Source of the DNA: JBGAWK01 sp044227665
Lineage (GTDB): Bacteria > Bacteroidota > Bacteroidia > Chitinophagales > JADIYW01
DNA: 44,984 nucleotides
Assembly: GCA_044227665.1 (NCBI GenBank)
Contig: JBGAWK010000016.1
Location: 1 to 44,984, forward strand
Reading direction: 5' to 3'
A model generated the notes under the pieces. The model searched no databases and had not been told where the DNA came from. It saw only the letters and a list, made by a program, of their open reading frames with translations. The position numbers were made by a program, and so were the translations under genes. Below are positions 17,220 through 24,995 of the stretch, piece by piece (within the stretch, counting starts at the first letter, position 1; each line of letters starts with the position of its first letter).

Positions 17220-17280
17220 AAAAAAGGGAGCCCCATGTAAGACTTAACCCTTTGCCTTTTACTGGCAGGTAAAGATCCCA

Positions 17281-17721
17281 TTAATAGGACTTCGCTTGTA
17301 AATATGCAAGATTTAAGACCTTAACCTTACTATTATAAGCATCTTCAATATTATGTATCTCACATTCTCCAGTTTCGGGATTTATCTTACTAGGATGAAA
17401 ATAATTAGAGGATAGCCAAGCACCATTTACCCACTTAATTTCTACAACATACCCATCATTGACTACAACTTGCGTGACCATATTTTCTAATGGTGAGGAC
17501 TTAGTGGCATAAGATACTTCTGCCACGTAATTACCATCTGCTATTGCCAATTGAGGCTTACCTTCATCCAAGACAGAAGATTCTGTAGTAATATATCCTA
17601 TCTTATTATCTTTTTCTTCTGGTAGCAAATATTTTTCATCGGTGAGGGATGCTAAGTACTTTTTACAACCTGCAATAGTGAATATTATGAGTACAACAAC
17701 GATGACAACTTTTTTGGTCAT
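17281..17721 (-). CDS. Hypothetical lipoprotein
   Basis: 146 aa with signal peptide VVIVVVLIIFTIAGC; lipobox Cys19 predicts membrane anchoring. The mature part is rich in beta-strand-forming residues (NYVAEVSYAT, VVVNDGYVVEIKWVNG), contains a DxNxxxGxCEIHN-like stretch near the end, and shows no recognisable family. Convergent with the serine hydrolase. A terminator and a -7 element lie upstream, so it is its own transcription unit. Confidence 0.75.
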   Translation of the reverse strand: MTKKVVIVVVLIIFTIAGCKKYLASLTDEKYLLPEEKDNKIGYITTESSVLDEGKPQLAIADGNYVAEVSYATKSSPLENMVTQVVVNDGYVVEIKWVNGAWLSSNYFHPSKINPETGECEIHNIEDAYNSKVKVLNLAYLQAKSY

Positions 17722-17725
17722 GATA

Positions 17726-17733
17726 CAAATTTA
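17726..17733 (-). promoter_or_regulatory. Candidate -7 element of the lipoprotein gene
   Basis: The complement reads TAAATTTG, matching TAnnTTTG, only 4 bases before the ATG at 17721. This would give an almost leaderless transcript. No clear -33 TTG. Confidence 0.35.
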
Positions 17734-17766
17734 ATATTATAATCTATATTAGAGACACCTATAAAT

Positions 17767-17798
17767 GTAAAAAGGTTGCCATAAGGCAACCTTTTTAC
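17767..17798 (-). terminator. Rho-independent terminator after rpsA
   Basis: Perfect 14-bp stem GTAAAAAGGTTGCC / GGCAACCTTTTTAC with a 4-base loop, 18 bases past the rpsA stop. The U-rich 3' arm supports termination on the minus strand. The A-rich 5' arm would give a U-run on the other strand too, but no plus-strand gene ends here. Confidence 0.88.
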
Positions 17799-17815
17799 GT
17801 AAATTAATATAAAAA

Positions 17816-19783
17816 TTACTTTTTATCCTTTTTCTCTAACTGTGCCTTAATATCCGAAAGAATATCTAAGTCTCCGAGCGTAGATTTCTGGATATTGCTA
17901 TTGTTTTCACGAATAGTATCCTTAGTTCTCTTTTCTACTTTTCTCTTATCGCTAACAGCTTTAGTTTTCTCTTCCACTTTCTTGTCTTCAATTACACGTG
18001 TATGGGATACAATAATTCGTTTTTCATCACGCTCAAATTCTAATATCTTGAAGGAAAGTACTTCTTCTACTTCAGCCAATTTGTTGTCCTCTTTCTTAAT
18101 ATGACGTGTAGGGGCAAAAGCTTCTATACCATAAGGCAATTGAACTATTGCTCCTTTATCTTCTCTCTTAAGAACTGTAGCTTCATGGATGGAGCCTACA
18201 GGGAATAAGTTCTCAAAAGTATCCCAAGGGTCTTCTTCTAATTGCTTGTGTCCCAAGGTAATTTTCCTATTTTCAGATTCCAATTCTAGCACTACTACAT
18301 CTAAATTTTCCCCTACCTTAGTAAATTCTGATGGATGACCAAAACGCTTAGTCCAAGAAAGATCCGAAATATGTACCATACCTCCGACAAATTCATCCAT
18401 CTCTACGAACACGCCATAAGGCGTAATATTCTTAACTACTCCTGTATGCTTACTGCCTATTGGGTACTTCTCTGCGATATGCTTCCAAGGGTCTTCTGTC
18501 ATCTGCTTGAGAGATAGTGACATTCTTTTTTCTTCTTTCTCTACGGATACGACCATAGCTTCATACTCGTCGCCCAACTTGAAAAAGTCTCTACTATTGG
18601 TAGGATTATTACTCCAAGAGACTTCCGATACGTGGATTAGTCCTTCTACTCCCGGTGTAATTTCTAAGAATGCACCATAGTCTTCGATATTTACTATCTT
18701 ACCTTTTACAATTTGACCTTCTTTGATCTCTTCGGTAAGTGCATCCCAAGGATGTGGCAATAGCTGTTTCAAGCCTAGGCTGATGCGTTTTTTATTGTCA
18801 TCGAATTCTAATACTACCACATTGAGTTTCTGGTTGAGTTCGAGTACTTCATTAGGATGGTTTACTCTGCCCCAGCTAATATCTGTGATGTATAAGAGAC
18901 CATCTACGCCACCTAAGTCTATGAAGGCGCCAAAGTCTGTGATGTTTTTGATTGTTCCTTCCAATACTTGTCCTTTTTCCAACTTGCCTATGATTTCGGC
19001 TCTTTGTACTTCTAGGTCGCTTTCTATGAGTGCTTTGTGAGATACTACGGCGTTCTTGATAACGTGATTTACTTTCACTACTTTGAACTCCATAGTTTTG
19101 CCTACAAACTGGTCGTAGTCTGTGATAGGCTTCACATCAATCTGTGATCCTGGCAGGAATGTTTCCATGCCGAATACATCTACTATAAGACCGCCTTTAG
19201 TCTTGCTTATTACTTTACCAGTTACAATTTCATCGGTTTCATTGGCTTGTACTATTCTATCCCAGGCTTTTGTCAATTTAGCTTTTTTGCGAGATAGTAC
19301 TAAGAAACCTTTTTTATTCTCTTTAGTTTCTACATATACTTCTACTAGGTCGCCAACTTTGAGGTCGGGAGTATCTCTGAATTCTGAGCGCGGCACTAGC
19401 CCATCTGACTTGAATCCGATATTTAATACCACATCGGAATCATTAATGGCACTAACTGTAGCAGTTACAATTTCGTGTTCTGTTACTGCGTTGAAGGTTT
19501 TGTCATACAAATCTTCCAGAGCCTTTTTCTGTTCTGTAGAATATCTGTTAGCACCTTTTTTGCTTACATTCCAGTCAAAGTCTGCTACTTTGGCTTTGGG
19601 AGCAGGAGCAGGTTCGGCTACGGCAGCGGGAGATTCTTCAATCTTTTCTTCTACCTGCGGGACTTCTACTACAGTTTCTACTTGGGTTTCTTCGGGTGTA
19701 GATGTTTCAACTACTTCTGCTTCGTTGGTTGTTTCTACTACAGCTTCTGCTGCATTTTCATTTTCTAAGATTTCTTCTGTCAA
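17816..19783 (-). CDS. rpsA: 30S ribosomal protein S1
   Basis: 655 aa. Six S1 (OB-fold) RNA-binding repeats occupy about 100-167, 185-251, 272-340, 357-427, 444-513 and 530-595; the third contains DFGAFIDLGGVDGLLYITDISW. It binds mRNA leaders on the 30S subunit. The first 70 residues form a low-complexity acidic extension rich in Glu, Val, Ala and Pro; a Lys-rich tail ends the protein. The start appears to be TTG at 19783: an in-frame stop lies about 24 bases upstream and no ATG follows until residue 198. Promoter, leader hairpin and terminator are all visible. Confidence 0.95.
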   Translation of the reverse strand: MTEEILENENAAEAVVETTNEAEVVETSTPEETQVETVVEVPQVEEKIEESPAAVAEPAPAPKAKVADFDWNVSKKGANRYSTEQKKALEDLYDKTFNAVTEHEIVTATVSAINDSDVVLNIGFKSDGLVPRSEFRDTPDLKVGDLVEVYVETKENKKGFLVLSRKKAKLTKAWDRIVQANETDEIVTGKVISKTKGGLIVDVFGMETFLPGSQIDVKPITDYDQFVGKTMEFKVVKVNHVIKNAVVSHKALIESDLEVQRAEIIGKLEKGQVLEGTIKNITDFGAFIDLGGVDGLLYITDISWGRVNHPNEVLELNQKLNVVVLEFDDNKKRISLGLKQLLPHPWDALTEEIKEGQIVKGKIVNIEDYGAFLEITPGVEGLIHVSEVSWSNNPTNSRDFFKLGDEYEAMVVSVEKEEKRMSLSLKQMTEDPWKHIAEKYPIGSKHTGVVKNITPYGVFVEMDEFVGGMVHISDLSWTKRFGHPSEFTKVGENLDVVVLELESENRKITLGHKQLEEDPWDTFENLFPVGSIHEATVLKREDKGAIVQLPYGIEAFAPTRHIKKEDNKLAEVEEVLSFKILEFERDEKRIIVSHTRVIEDKKVEEKTKAVSDKRKVEKRTKDTIRENNSNIQKSTLGDLDILSDIKAQLEKKDKK

Positions 19784-19821
19784 GACAGATTTTTTTAAAT
19801 GTTAATAATATTTTTCCATCC

Positions 19822-19837
19822 CCGTTTTTTGAAACGG
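19822..19837 (-). promoter_or_regulatory. Small hairpin in the rpsA leader
   Basis: CCGTTT-TTTG-AAACGG: 6-bp stem, 4-base loop, in the predicted 5' leader about 40 bases before the start codon. It could be a site for S1 autogenous control, as known for rpsA in enterobacteria; here that is inference. Confidence 0.35.
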
Positions 19838-19841
19838 ACTG

Positions 19842-19849
19842 CAAAGATA
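19842..19849 (-). promoter_or_regulatory. Candidate -7 element of rpsA
   Basis: The complement reads TATCTTTG, a perfect TAnnTTTG match, giving a leader of about 55 bases. An A/T tract occupies the -33 region without a clear TTG. Confidence 0.55.
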
Positions 19850-19895
19850 CTTTTTTTACTTATAAAAAAATATTATTTATCCTCTATTCTAATAA

Positions 19896-22076
19896 TTAGT
19901 CCTGAGATAATACGAATCTTACGCCGGTATAAGCGGTAGCCCCTACTATTGGTGCCCAAATTTGTGTAGCATCAAAACCATAAGCATAAGGGTTTTCTAC
20001 GTTGAGTATAGGATTTTTTTGCCTAAAGTGATTGATATTTTCTACGCCTGCATACCACTGCCATTTCTTCCACTTTTTAGCTATCTGGATGCTGGCTACA
20101 ACATATCTTTTGGAATAATTTTGTATGTCTTGACTATAGCTTGTGGGCAGTCTCCGCTTGCCTTGCATGGCGGTGATACCTGTAAATGACCATAGTTTAT
20201 TGGGCATCTCATAGGTTATTGAGAAAAGTCCTTTGTGGGGTGCAAGCATAGCCTTTGTCAGCAGCTGTCCGTTGTCTTTGTCTTTTACATCATCCCATTT
20301 GTAGGCAATTTTTATATTAAACTGTACTACCGGTTCAATATTGAGTTCTAGGAGTAAGCTATTGGCGTAAGATATTCCTGCATACTGATGAATATTTATA
20401 GTATTATCTCTGCTATCTATATCCGTCATGGTTTGGGTTACAAAGTGTGTGCGATAGAAGTCTATATTCACATTATTATTAGTTTCTTTTATCTTGATTT
20501 TTTGTAAAAAACTTATGCCATAATTCCACCCAATATCCCCTCGGGGTATATCATGGATATGCAGATATCTGGAGCTTGCCAAATAACTTATATTTTCTCC
20601 CAAAACTATAGGATACCGAAACCCTCTCCCAATATTGGCGCGTAGTGTAGTCGTCTCTGTAGGTGTATATTTTATTTGCAGACGCGGAGACTGCTGCCAA
20701 TGCATTTTATTATGATAATCTACTCTATATCCTGCTACCAATGTCAACAACTCTTGATAGGTAAAAGTATATTCCGTATATGCTCCTATCTGAAAAAGAT
20801 GTAGATTATTCCGGATAGAATCCAACTGCTCTGCTACTATATCACTATACATATTGAGTCCGGCATTGAGCTTATGCATGGTGTTTTTTAGCGGGGTGCT
20901 ACCTATCAGCGACAGGTTGTTGGTCATCTCGGTAGCGGCATAATTATGCTTGCCTATTGTATTATTTTGTGTGGCAAAGCCTCCATTATAGGTATAGGCA
21001 ATGCTCTGTCCTGGTTTCTTATCAAAAAAATATCCGTTTTTAATGAAATATTCTACTTTATGGGCATTGCTTTTACTACTAAAGTTATTGGGAATATTAT
21101 CCATCTGTCCGCCGTTGCGATATTCATTGAGATAGCGCACCCCCATTTGCATCTCTGATTTCTCTCCGTCATAGTGCCATATATTCATGAGATGTGCTTG
21201 CCGCAGAAGAGGTATATCCAAGAAGCTGTCTTTGTTGCGGTCTATTTGGGCATATTGCCCACCTCCCTGTCCATAGAGGACTGTCCCCCACTTACTATTC
21301 TTCATCATCATAGCATGTCTACCGGAAAGTTCTGTCCTACCCCAGCTGCTCTGAAACAAATCTATATAGGTCTTTTCATGATTCTCAGGGGCAGCAAAAT
21401 CAATATTGATAGAACCCGTGATGCCACTTACACCATTTTTTACCGAAGGTATCCCTTTGGATACGGAGATGTTACTTATCCATGCGGCAGGTATTCTGTC
21501 CATATAATATCCTTTCCCAATTCCGTACATGGCGGTCAAACCATCATTGAGGTGCTGTATATACGTACCTTCTAGCCCCAGCATCTGTATCTCTCTGGCA
21601 CCGGTTACGGCATCGCTGTAATTGACCTCTACGGCACTGCTGGTCTGGAAGCCTTCCGCGAGATTACAGCAAGCAGCCTTCCGCATCTCGCCGGCAGCTA
21701 TGACTTCTACTTTTGCTGCTTCCGAAGACTTTATAAATTGGGTGGATTGCTTTGCAATAATATCTACCTTATCCAAGGTGATGCCTTCTTCTAGTTGTAC
21801 TACTACGATATTTTCTATTCCTGATAATTCTATACTGTCGTCCTGATATCCTATGTAACTTATTACAAGGGTATGTGGCATGGTATCATGGAAGTCCATC
21901 TGTACTTTGCCTTCTATGTCTGTAGATTTTCCTATGGTGGTATTTGCCCAGAATACATTAGCACCAATGATAGGCTCTTTACTGTTCTTGTCTGAAACTT
22001 CTACTAGAAATGTCTTAGCGAAATTATGCTGATATGCCATAACACACAGCATATACATTAAGTGTTTCTTTCTCAT
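19896..22076 (-). CDS. TonB-dependent receptor, probable copper/heavy-metal module
   Basis: 726 aa outer-membrane receptor. Signal peptide 1 to about 20; carboxypeptidase-regulatory-like domain (about 24-110, SDKNSKEPIIGANVFWANT); plug (about 125-240) with AACCNLAEGFQTSSAVEV and DAVTGAREIQMLGLEGTY; then a beta-barrel ending in a terminal strand GVRFVLSQD. The vicinal CC pair in the plug recurs in Bacteroidota receptors next to HMA proteins. It lies 9 bp after the HMA gene, which follows the HYC_CC_PP-like gene. Copper or another soft metal is the likely cargo, by context only. Confidence 0.88.
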   Translation of the reverse strand: MRKKHLMYMLCVMAYQHNFAKTFLVEVSDKNSKEPIIGANVFWANTTIGKSTDIEGKVQMDFHDTMPHTLVISYIGYQDDSIELSGIENIVVVQLEEGITLDKVDIIAKQSTQFIKSSEAAKVEVIAAGEMRKAACCNLAEGFQTSSAVEVNYSDAVTGAREIQMLGLEGTYIQHLNDGLTAMYGIGKGYYMDRIPAAWISNISVSKGIPSVKNGVSGITGSINIDFAAPENHEKTYIDLFQSSWGRTELSGRHAMMMKNSKWGTVLYGQGGGQYAQIDRNKDSFLDIPLLRQAHLMNIWHYDGEKSEMQMGVRYLNEYRNGGQMDNIPNNFSSKSNAHKVEYFIKNGYFFDKKPGQSIAYTYNGGFATQNNTIGKHNYAATEMTNNLSLIGSTPLKNTMHKLNAGLNMYSDIVAEQLDSIRNNLHLFQIGAYTEYTFTYQELLTLVAGYRVDYHNKMHWQQSPRLQIKYTPTETTTLRANIGRGFRYPIVLGENISYLASSRYLHIHDIPRGDIGWNYGISFLQKIKIKETNNNVNIDFYRTHFVTQTMTDIDSRDNTINIHQYAGISYANSLLLELNIEPVVQFNIKIAYKWDDVKDKDNGQLLTKAMLAPHKGLFSITYEMPNKLWSFTGITAMQGKRRLPTSYSQDIQNYSKRYVVASIQIAKKWKKWQWYAGVENINHFRQKNPILNVENPYAYGFDATQIWAPIVGATAYTGVRFVLSQD

Positions 22077-22085
22077 AAGTACTTT

Positions 22086-22415
22086 CTATGGACGATATTG
22101 GCAACATGGCGGTAGCGTTGCATACACGCTACTTTCTGCTTTATGATGTGCTGTATCATGCCCAGCAGCTGCAATAGATTTTTCAATATCATCTAGTGCT
22201 ACGATAGTACTATCATAAGCAATTGTAAGATTTTGGTGTTCTTGCGACCAAGAGACCTTCTTTACCCCGGGCAACTTTGCTGCTTTTTCTATGCGCATTT
22301 CACAATGTTCGCAATTGCCCGAAACTTGTATTGTCGTTTCAAAAGAAGGTTTTTTACCATATGCCATTAACATAATAATGGTCAAGGAAATAATTAAAGA
22401 TATTTTTGTTTTCAT
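22086..22415 (-). CDS. Exported heavy-metal-associated (HMA) domain protein
   Basis: 109 aa. Hydrophobic signal (5-18) then an HMA ferredoxin-like domain with the metal site GNCEHCE (C35 and C38). The tail HDTAHHKAES...LPPCCQ adds His and Cys ligands. A periplasmic metal chaperone is likely, for Cu(I) or a similar thiophilic ion. It sits between the Cys-rich protein and the TonB receptor; a long inverted repeat precedes its start. Confidence 0.85.
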   Translation of the reverse strand: MKTKISLIISLTIIMLMAYGKKPSFETTIQVSGNCEHCEMRIEKAAKLPGVKKVSWSQEHQNLTIAYDSTIVALDDIEKSIAAAGHDTAHHKAESSVYATLPPCCQYRP

Positions 22416-22426
22416 GATTTTTTGTT

Positions 22427-22474
22427 TTGTTAGATAATAAATTCAGTGTGTTACCATTGAAATTTATCTAACAA
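22427..22474. repeat. 11-bp inverted repeat between the metal-module genes
   Basis: TTGTTAGATAA at 22427-22437 and its exact complement TTATCTAACAA at 22464-22474, separated by 26 bp. The arms span the gap between the Cys-rich gene and the HMA gene, and one arm includes the TAG stop at 22468-22470. In RNA it forms a stem-loop, extendable with a 3-base bulge. No T-run follows, so it is not a classic terminator; an RNA processing element or operator is possible. Confidence 0.6.
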
Positions 22475-22908
22475 CGCATGATACAAAGGAATCTGTAAGA
22501 GGTGTTTAGTAATACCGGTGGATTGGAATATGCCGCTTGTATCGGTATATGTATAGTTTTATATGCTATATATTTTGCGGTGGCAAAAGATGGAGGGGTT
22601 TGTGGAAGTGGGGTATTCTTGTATGTATAAGTCTTATTATCTGTAATTTTTGGGAAATAATTTTGTATATCTGCTTTTACAAAAAAGGTTTTGTCTTCGC
22701 AGCAATTCTTCTTTTTCTTAGGGATAGTATGGCTGTCTTTTGAGCAACAATCTGTGTCAATAGAATCATTATCACAAGAAACTTTTACTAGGGCTAAAAC
22801 CTTGAAATGTTCTGTATTACATATATGCTCAAATACATTGATACCCGTAGAGCACAAGAGCACCAAGGCTCCAAGTAAGGCTACACCAATTCTTTTGAGC
22901 GAAGTCAT
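22468..22908 (-). CDS. Cys-rich exported protein, HYC_CC_PP-like
   Basis: 146 aa from the ATG at 22908; a GTG 15 bases earlier is also open. Signal-like segment MTSLKRIGVALLGALVLLC, then FEHICNTEH, VSCDN, DCC and NCCED: a His-x-Cys plus paired cysteines as in the HYC_CC_PP family of Bacteroidota, known from metal-related loci. C-terminal half is Pro- and Tyr-rich with a final Cys pair. It begins the module 45 bp after frr. Function unknown; metal binding outside the cytoplasm is the best guess. Confidence 0.7.
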   Translation of the reverse strand: MTSLKRIGVALLGALVLLCSTGINVFEHICNTEHFKVLALVKVSCDNDSIDTDCCSKDSHTIPKKKKNCCEDKTFFVKADIQNYFPKITDNKTYTYKNTPLPQTPPSFATAKYIAYKTIHIPIQAAYSNPPVLLNTSYRFLCIMRC

Positions 22909-22953
22909 GATTAAACTTACCACAAATTTTATGCTAAATATGAAAAGAGTTGG

Positions 22954-23517
22954 TTAAATGGTCATAATTTCTTCTTCCTTTATTTTGAGCATATTATCCA
23001 CCTTGTGTATATAGTCATTGGTGATTTGCTGTATGGTGTCTTCTGCATCTTTCCCCAAATCTTCGGATAGTCCATCTTTGATAAGGGACTTGATGGCGTC
23101 GTTGCCGTCCTTGCGGACATTTCTAATAGCTATCTTGGAATGTTCCCCATGATTTTTTGCTTGTTTCACTAGGTCTCTACGTCTCTCTTCAGTCATCGGA
23201 GGTATGGAGAGTCTAATACTTTCACCGTCGTTCTGCGGTGTGATGCCTATGTTACTCTGAAATATTGAGCGTTCTATGTCTCCTATTATCTTGCGTTCAA
23301 ATGGCGAAATAAGCATAGTACGGGAGTCCATAAGCTTGATGGATGCTACCTGATTGAGTGGCGTAGGTATGCCGTAATACTCTACTGTAATACCGTGTAG
23401 CATATCTACAGAAGCCTTGCCAGCACGCAACTTACGCAGGTCATCCTCTAAGAATTTTAGTGCCTTGAACATAGATTCTTTTGTCTCATCAATGTATAAC
23501 TGAACTTCTTGTTCCAT
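22954..23517 (-). CDS. frr: Ribosome recycling factor
   Basis: 187 aa, standard RRF length. Conserved ALKFLEDDLRKLRAGKASVDML at the start, VEYYGIPTPLNQVASI, LMISPFERK, and IRNVRKDGNDAIK in the coiled three-helix body. Splits post-termination ribosomes together with EF-G. ATG at 23517. It often follows pyrH in other genomes; here pyrH is far away. Confidence 0.97.
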   Translation of the reverse strand: MEQEVQLYIDETKESMFKALKFLEDDLRKLRAGKASVDMLHGITVEYYGIPTPLNQVASIKLMDSRTMLISPFERKIIGDIERSIFQSNIGITPQNDGESIRLSIPPMTEERRRDLVKQAKNHGEHSKIAIRNVRKDGNDAIKSLIKDGLSEDLGKDAEDTIQQITNDYIHKVDNMLKIKEEEIMTI

Positions 23518-23534
23518 AAATTTTATATTCTATG

Positions 23535-23542
23535 CAAATGTA
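23535..23542 (-). promoter_or_regulatory. Candidate -7 element of frr
   Basis: The complement reads TACATTTG, a TAnnTTTG match 17 bases upstream of the frr ATG. No good -33 TTG was found. Confidence 0.45.
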
Positions 23543-23569
23543 ATCCAAAACCTATAAATATCTTTTTCT

Positions 23570-23890
23570 TTATAGTTCAAAAAAATAGGCTTGCTCAGAT
23601 TTTTTTAATCTATAACTTTTGAAAGTATAATGATGTCCATCGGCACTCCTGCCTTTAGTAATATCAAATTTATAACCATGTAAGGGGCATACTACTATGC
23701 CTCTGATATTACATACCCCTTCGGATAGCGAGGCACCAGCATGTGGACATAGTCCTGCCATGATATATATATCTTGTTCTACCTTGCAGACTATCCAATT
23801 CTTTTCCTCATGCCGTACTTTCAGAATATGTCTATGCTGTAAGTCCGATATGAGGGTAAAATATTTTTTATCCAATATAATTTTCTGCAT
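23570..23890 (-). CDS. Rieske [2Fe-2S] ferredoxin-like protein
   Basis: 106 aa, a single Rieske domain. Cluster ligands: C48-x-H50 (GLCPHAG) and C68-x-x-H71 (VCPLHGYKFD), with the conserved Gly-rich surroundings. No membrane anchor, so a soluble electron carrier like the ferredoxins of aromatic dioxygenases. Its start overlaps the end of the upstream gene by 23 bp, indicating coupled expression. Partner enzyme not evident; the arginyl-transferase-like neighbour is the only coupled candidate. Confidence 0.9.
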   Translation of the reverse strand: MQKIILDKKYFTLISDLQHRHILKVRHEEKNWIVCKVEQDIYIMAGLCPHAGASLSEGVCNIRGIVVCPLHGYKFDITKGRSADGHHYTFKSYRLKKSEQAYFFEL

Positions 23891-24953
23891 AATTTCTCAG
23901 CTTATTGAGCAAAAAGGGTACATCTTCCAGATTACTTGTTTTGTATATTTCGTGGTAGTATAGCACTTTATTGTATTCCTTTCTGTGGACTTGTGTATTT
24001 TGCATCTGATGCTGCCGAATGTAGGAATTGTACATCTTGTCTTTCTCTACCAAAGCTACATGGTAGGCATTTTTTTCTAGTAGCGGTTCTACGATGAGCC
24101 TCAGCTTCCGCGACATAGGGTCAGGAACGTGAAAGTGTATGGGCTGTCCTACAAACATGGGCTGTCCTCCTAGGTCTATATGTCCTAAAGAAAAATAGGG
24201 GTAGAAAAATTTCTTGCCTATTATTCCTTTTTCCTTCAGGAAGGTCTCCAGTACGGCAAGCTTTGTATTGATAATACAGCCCGGGAAATCTTCGGGTATG
24301 ATGTTCTCAAATTTATGCCACCCTTTATTCCAATGGAGGTATTCTACATCTCCCAGTCTTAGCTTATATTCAAAGTCTCGGGACTGATCCATTATATAAC
24401 CAGGATAGTAGTAATGATAGCTATTTCGCTTAGCCCAATCCATCTCCAAGAGCATGGTGTAGGTGCCTAAAGAATATTTATAGTACGCTTGATCAAAAAC
24501 GCCCAAAATACTAGCCACGCTATTTTTCCCTTTGTCAAAAAAGCTGAAAGCTACTAATTTATCCTGGTCATAAATGCATATTTCTTGAGTATCAAAAACT
24601 GCCATGTTCTGGTCACCAAAGAGCAGGTGTCGCAGACTCTTGTACAAAAAACCCTTGAAGCGATGGGCATGTGCAGCAAATAAGGCTTCCTTCTGGGGGG
24701 TGATACACACCTCTCCTACTGTGACAGTAAATCTCTGTTGGTTTTTGCGCATCAGCTTTGCCATGCGCTTGGGAGACTTATATCCTCTGAGGTCTAACCG
24801 AATATTCACTACATTATTGAGTTTGCCATCTATAGGCAAAAGTTGTGTCCGAAACATCATATTGGCATTGCGAAAGAATCCTTTTTCCAGATAAGCATCC
24901 AAGCGCTCTTGCTTTATCTGATTTAGGAATACATGGTCTGCCAAATTGCTCAT
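23868..24953 (-). CDS. Arginyl/leucyl-tRNA-protein transferase-like (ATE/GNAT-fold) protein
   Basis: 361 aa. The middle resembles the ATE family C-terminal domain: DKLVAFSFFDKG, SILGVFDQAYYKYSLGTYTMLLEMDWAK, then YYYPGYIMD and FEYKLRLG in the same order as ATE. Upstream, KSPKRMAKLMRKNQQRF corresponds to the ATE SQRR..RKN segment, but the N-terminal Cys residues (CxxC type) of canonical ATE are absent. It could attach amino acids to proteins for N-degron turnover, or be a divergent acyltransferase. Rieske gene overlaps its end by 23 bp. Family placement is by motif reading only. Confidence 0.55.
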   Translation of the reverse strand: MSNLADHVFLNQIKQERLDAYLEKGFFRNANMMFRTQLLPIDGKLNNVVNIRLDLRGYKSPKRMAKLMRKNQQRFTVTVGEVCITPQKEALFAAHAHRFKGFLYKSLRHLLFGDQNMAVFDTQEICIYDQDKLVAFSFFDKGKNSVASILGVFDQAYYKYSLGTYTMLLEMDWAKRNSYHYYYPGYIMDQSRDFEYKLRLGDVEYLHWNKGWHKFENIIPEDFPGCIINTKLAVLETFLKEKGIIGKKFFYPYFSLGHIDLGGQPMFVGQPIHFHVPDPMSRKLRLIVEPLLEKNAYHVALVEKDKMYNSYIRQHQMQNTQVHRKEYNKVLYYHEIYKTSNLEDVPFLLNKLRNYAENYIG

Positions 24954-24995
24954 GCGATAAAAGTAGTATTTTTTGAAAAATCTATATATGTAATT

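Noticed and set aside
17220..17280. Possible terminator between the serine hydrolase and lipoprotein genes
   Set aside because: Only short, interrupted complementarity and no T-run.
19122..19805. 227-codon plus-strand ORF opposite rpsA
   Set aside because: A Ser/Thr-rich mirror of the acidic, repeat-rich S1 gene; no start context, no homology.
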